Source of the DNA: Kangiella sp. HZ709
GTDB taxonomy: Bacteria > Pseudomonadota > Gammaproteobacteria > Enterobacterales > Kangiellaceae
DNA: 64,000 nucleotides
Direction of reading: 5' to 3'
Assembly (NCBI RefSeq): GCF_009674675.1
Contig: NZ_WKJC01000002.1
Coordinates: 248,001-312,000 of the forward strand
This document shows positions 63,500 to 64,000 of the stretch, one piece after another (positions within the stretch are counted from its first letter, which is position 1; each line of letters begins with the position of its first letter). Made by a program: the position numbers and the translations under genes. The notes under the pieces are model-generated. The model did not search any database. It saw only the letters and a list, made by a program, of their open reading frames with translations, and was not told the origin of the DNA.

Positions 63500-64000
63500 A
63501 TTTTTTCCTTCTTAAATTTTGAGAGCCAACTATTTAATAAGCTCTTGAAATCACCCTTAGGTTCTTTTTTCGGTTCTTTGATAGGTGAGTCTATTAAAAT
63601 TAAAGACAGGTTGTCCTTTCCCCCATTTTCACATGCCATTTCTACTAGTTGCTCAATTTTCGCTTGATTATCTCTTGGCTGACGCAAACATTGAATTAAC
63701 TCTGCTTCACTGACTTCTTCATACAATCCATCACTGACTATCAAAACCGATTGGCCAAAATCCCACTCGTGTTCAATCAAACCAATATCCAACTGATGCT
63801 TATCCTCAATACCCAGACATTGCGTGATAACATGACTTTGAGGATGATCTTTTGCTTCAACTGGGTTAAGCAAACCTGCATCAATGAGCTTTTGCACCAA
63901 AGTATGATCTTTGGTTAATTGGACTAAAGTCGATTCCTGAGAGCTCCATAAATAAGCTCTACTATCACCAACCCAAGCAATCTTATAACGTTCACCTTCA
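63496..64000 (-). CDS. PP2C-type Ser/Thr phosphatase, 5' end outside the window
   Basis: Partial gene: the reading frame stays open to the right edge (GERYKIAWVGDSRAYLWSS is coded by bases after 63900). It carries the PP2C metal motifs GDSRAYLW, SDGLYEEV and GGKDNLSLI, so it removes phosphate from Ser/Thr targets. The C-terminal basic tail (FKKEKI) is a short addition. The ATGA overlap with the FHA gene shows the operon PP2C-FHA-kinase. An internal start at 63900 (TTG) is not real, as the domain extends upstream. Confidence 0.9.
   Translation of the reverse strand, partial: EGERYKIAWVGDSRAYLWSSQESTLVQLTKDHTLVQKLIDAGLLNPVEAKDHPQSHVITQCLGIEDKHQLDIGLIEHEWDFGQSVLIVSDGLYEEVSEAELIQCLRQPRDNQAKIEQLVEMACENGGKDNLSLILIDSPIKEPKKEPKGDFKSLLNSWLSKFKKEKI

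Overview
The window is a gene-dense stretch of a gammaproteobacterial chromosome with moderately low GC (about 40% by eye). It encodes an LPS pathway (lpxH, waaA), TolC, a FimX-like type IV pilus regulator, SmpB/RatA, a complete EF-P/EpmA/EpmB trio, and the E. coli-like orders ppiB-lpxH and nudF-yqiB-cpdA-parE. The mix of RND/DUF1302/DUF1329 genes, FadIJ and a very large NAD-glutamate dehydrogenase suggests a marine, lipid- and protein-using aerobe of the Oceanospirillales/Kangiellaceae type; that placement is an inference from gene content only. I saw no tRNA, rRNA, insertion sequence, prophage or CRISPR array. The DNA reads as core chromosome with a few small orphan genes.

Layout. 1-5200: folate and tRNA/protein housekeeping (folD, cysS, ppiB, lpxH, pepE, miaE). 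5200-9060 (minus): a MoxR ATPase, DUF58 and TgpA-like transglutaminase operon. 9200-10900 (plus): two small outer-membrane-barrel-like proteins and a 52-residue membrane peptide. 11000-14480 (minus): fadI-fadJ beta-oxidation operon with a candidate PsrA-type operator. 14700-21700 (plus): a second MoxR operon with DUF58, DUF4381, BatA, BatB/C and BatD, followed by an HSD10-like dehydrogenase. 22500-27700 (minus): a 71-residue orphan and the large NAD-glutamate dehydrogenase.

27800-34730 (minus): a DUF1302 barrel, DUF1329, YCF48-like and RND/MMPL cluster, probably a trans-envelope lipid transport system. 35000-37650 (minus): a GntR/YtrA-regulated ABC-2 transporter, with an unusual pair of palindromes and a 59-residue membrane peptide beyond it. 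37800-42830: a YeiH-like transporter, nudC and the EF-P beta-lysylation genes around efp. 42900-46900 (plus): a PilZ-like protein and a degenerate FimX-like GGDEF/EAL protein. 46900-55300: serB with a divergent Smp/AhpA-like membrane protein, parC, parE, cpdA, yqiB, nudF. 55450-60200: pcm-tolC, waaA, rnfH-ratA, smpB. 60270-64000: a LysM/TPR lipoprotein and a phosphosignalling operon of PP2C phosphatase (cut by the window edge), FHA protein and a membrane Ser/Thr kinase.

How genes work together. Two separate MoxR/DUF58 modules lie either side of fadIJ and probably serve envelope protein maturation or stress tolerance. EpmB and EpmA make and attach the beta-lysine needed by EF-P Lys34. CpdA sets cAMP levels, and a CRP-like site is present near 10520. 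FadI and FadJ form the second half of fatty-acid beta-oxidation. Several rho-independent terminators could be read directly and are listed. Start codons were moved from the longest open frame where a Shine-Dalgarno sequence or a 1-, 4- or 8-nt overlap supported a shorter one.
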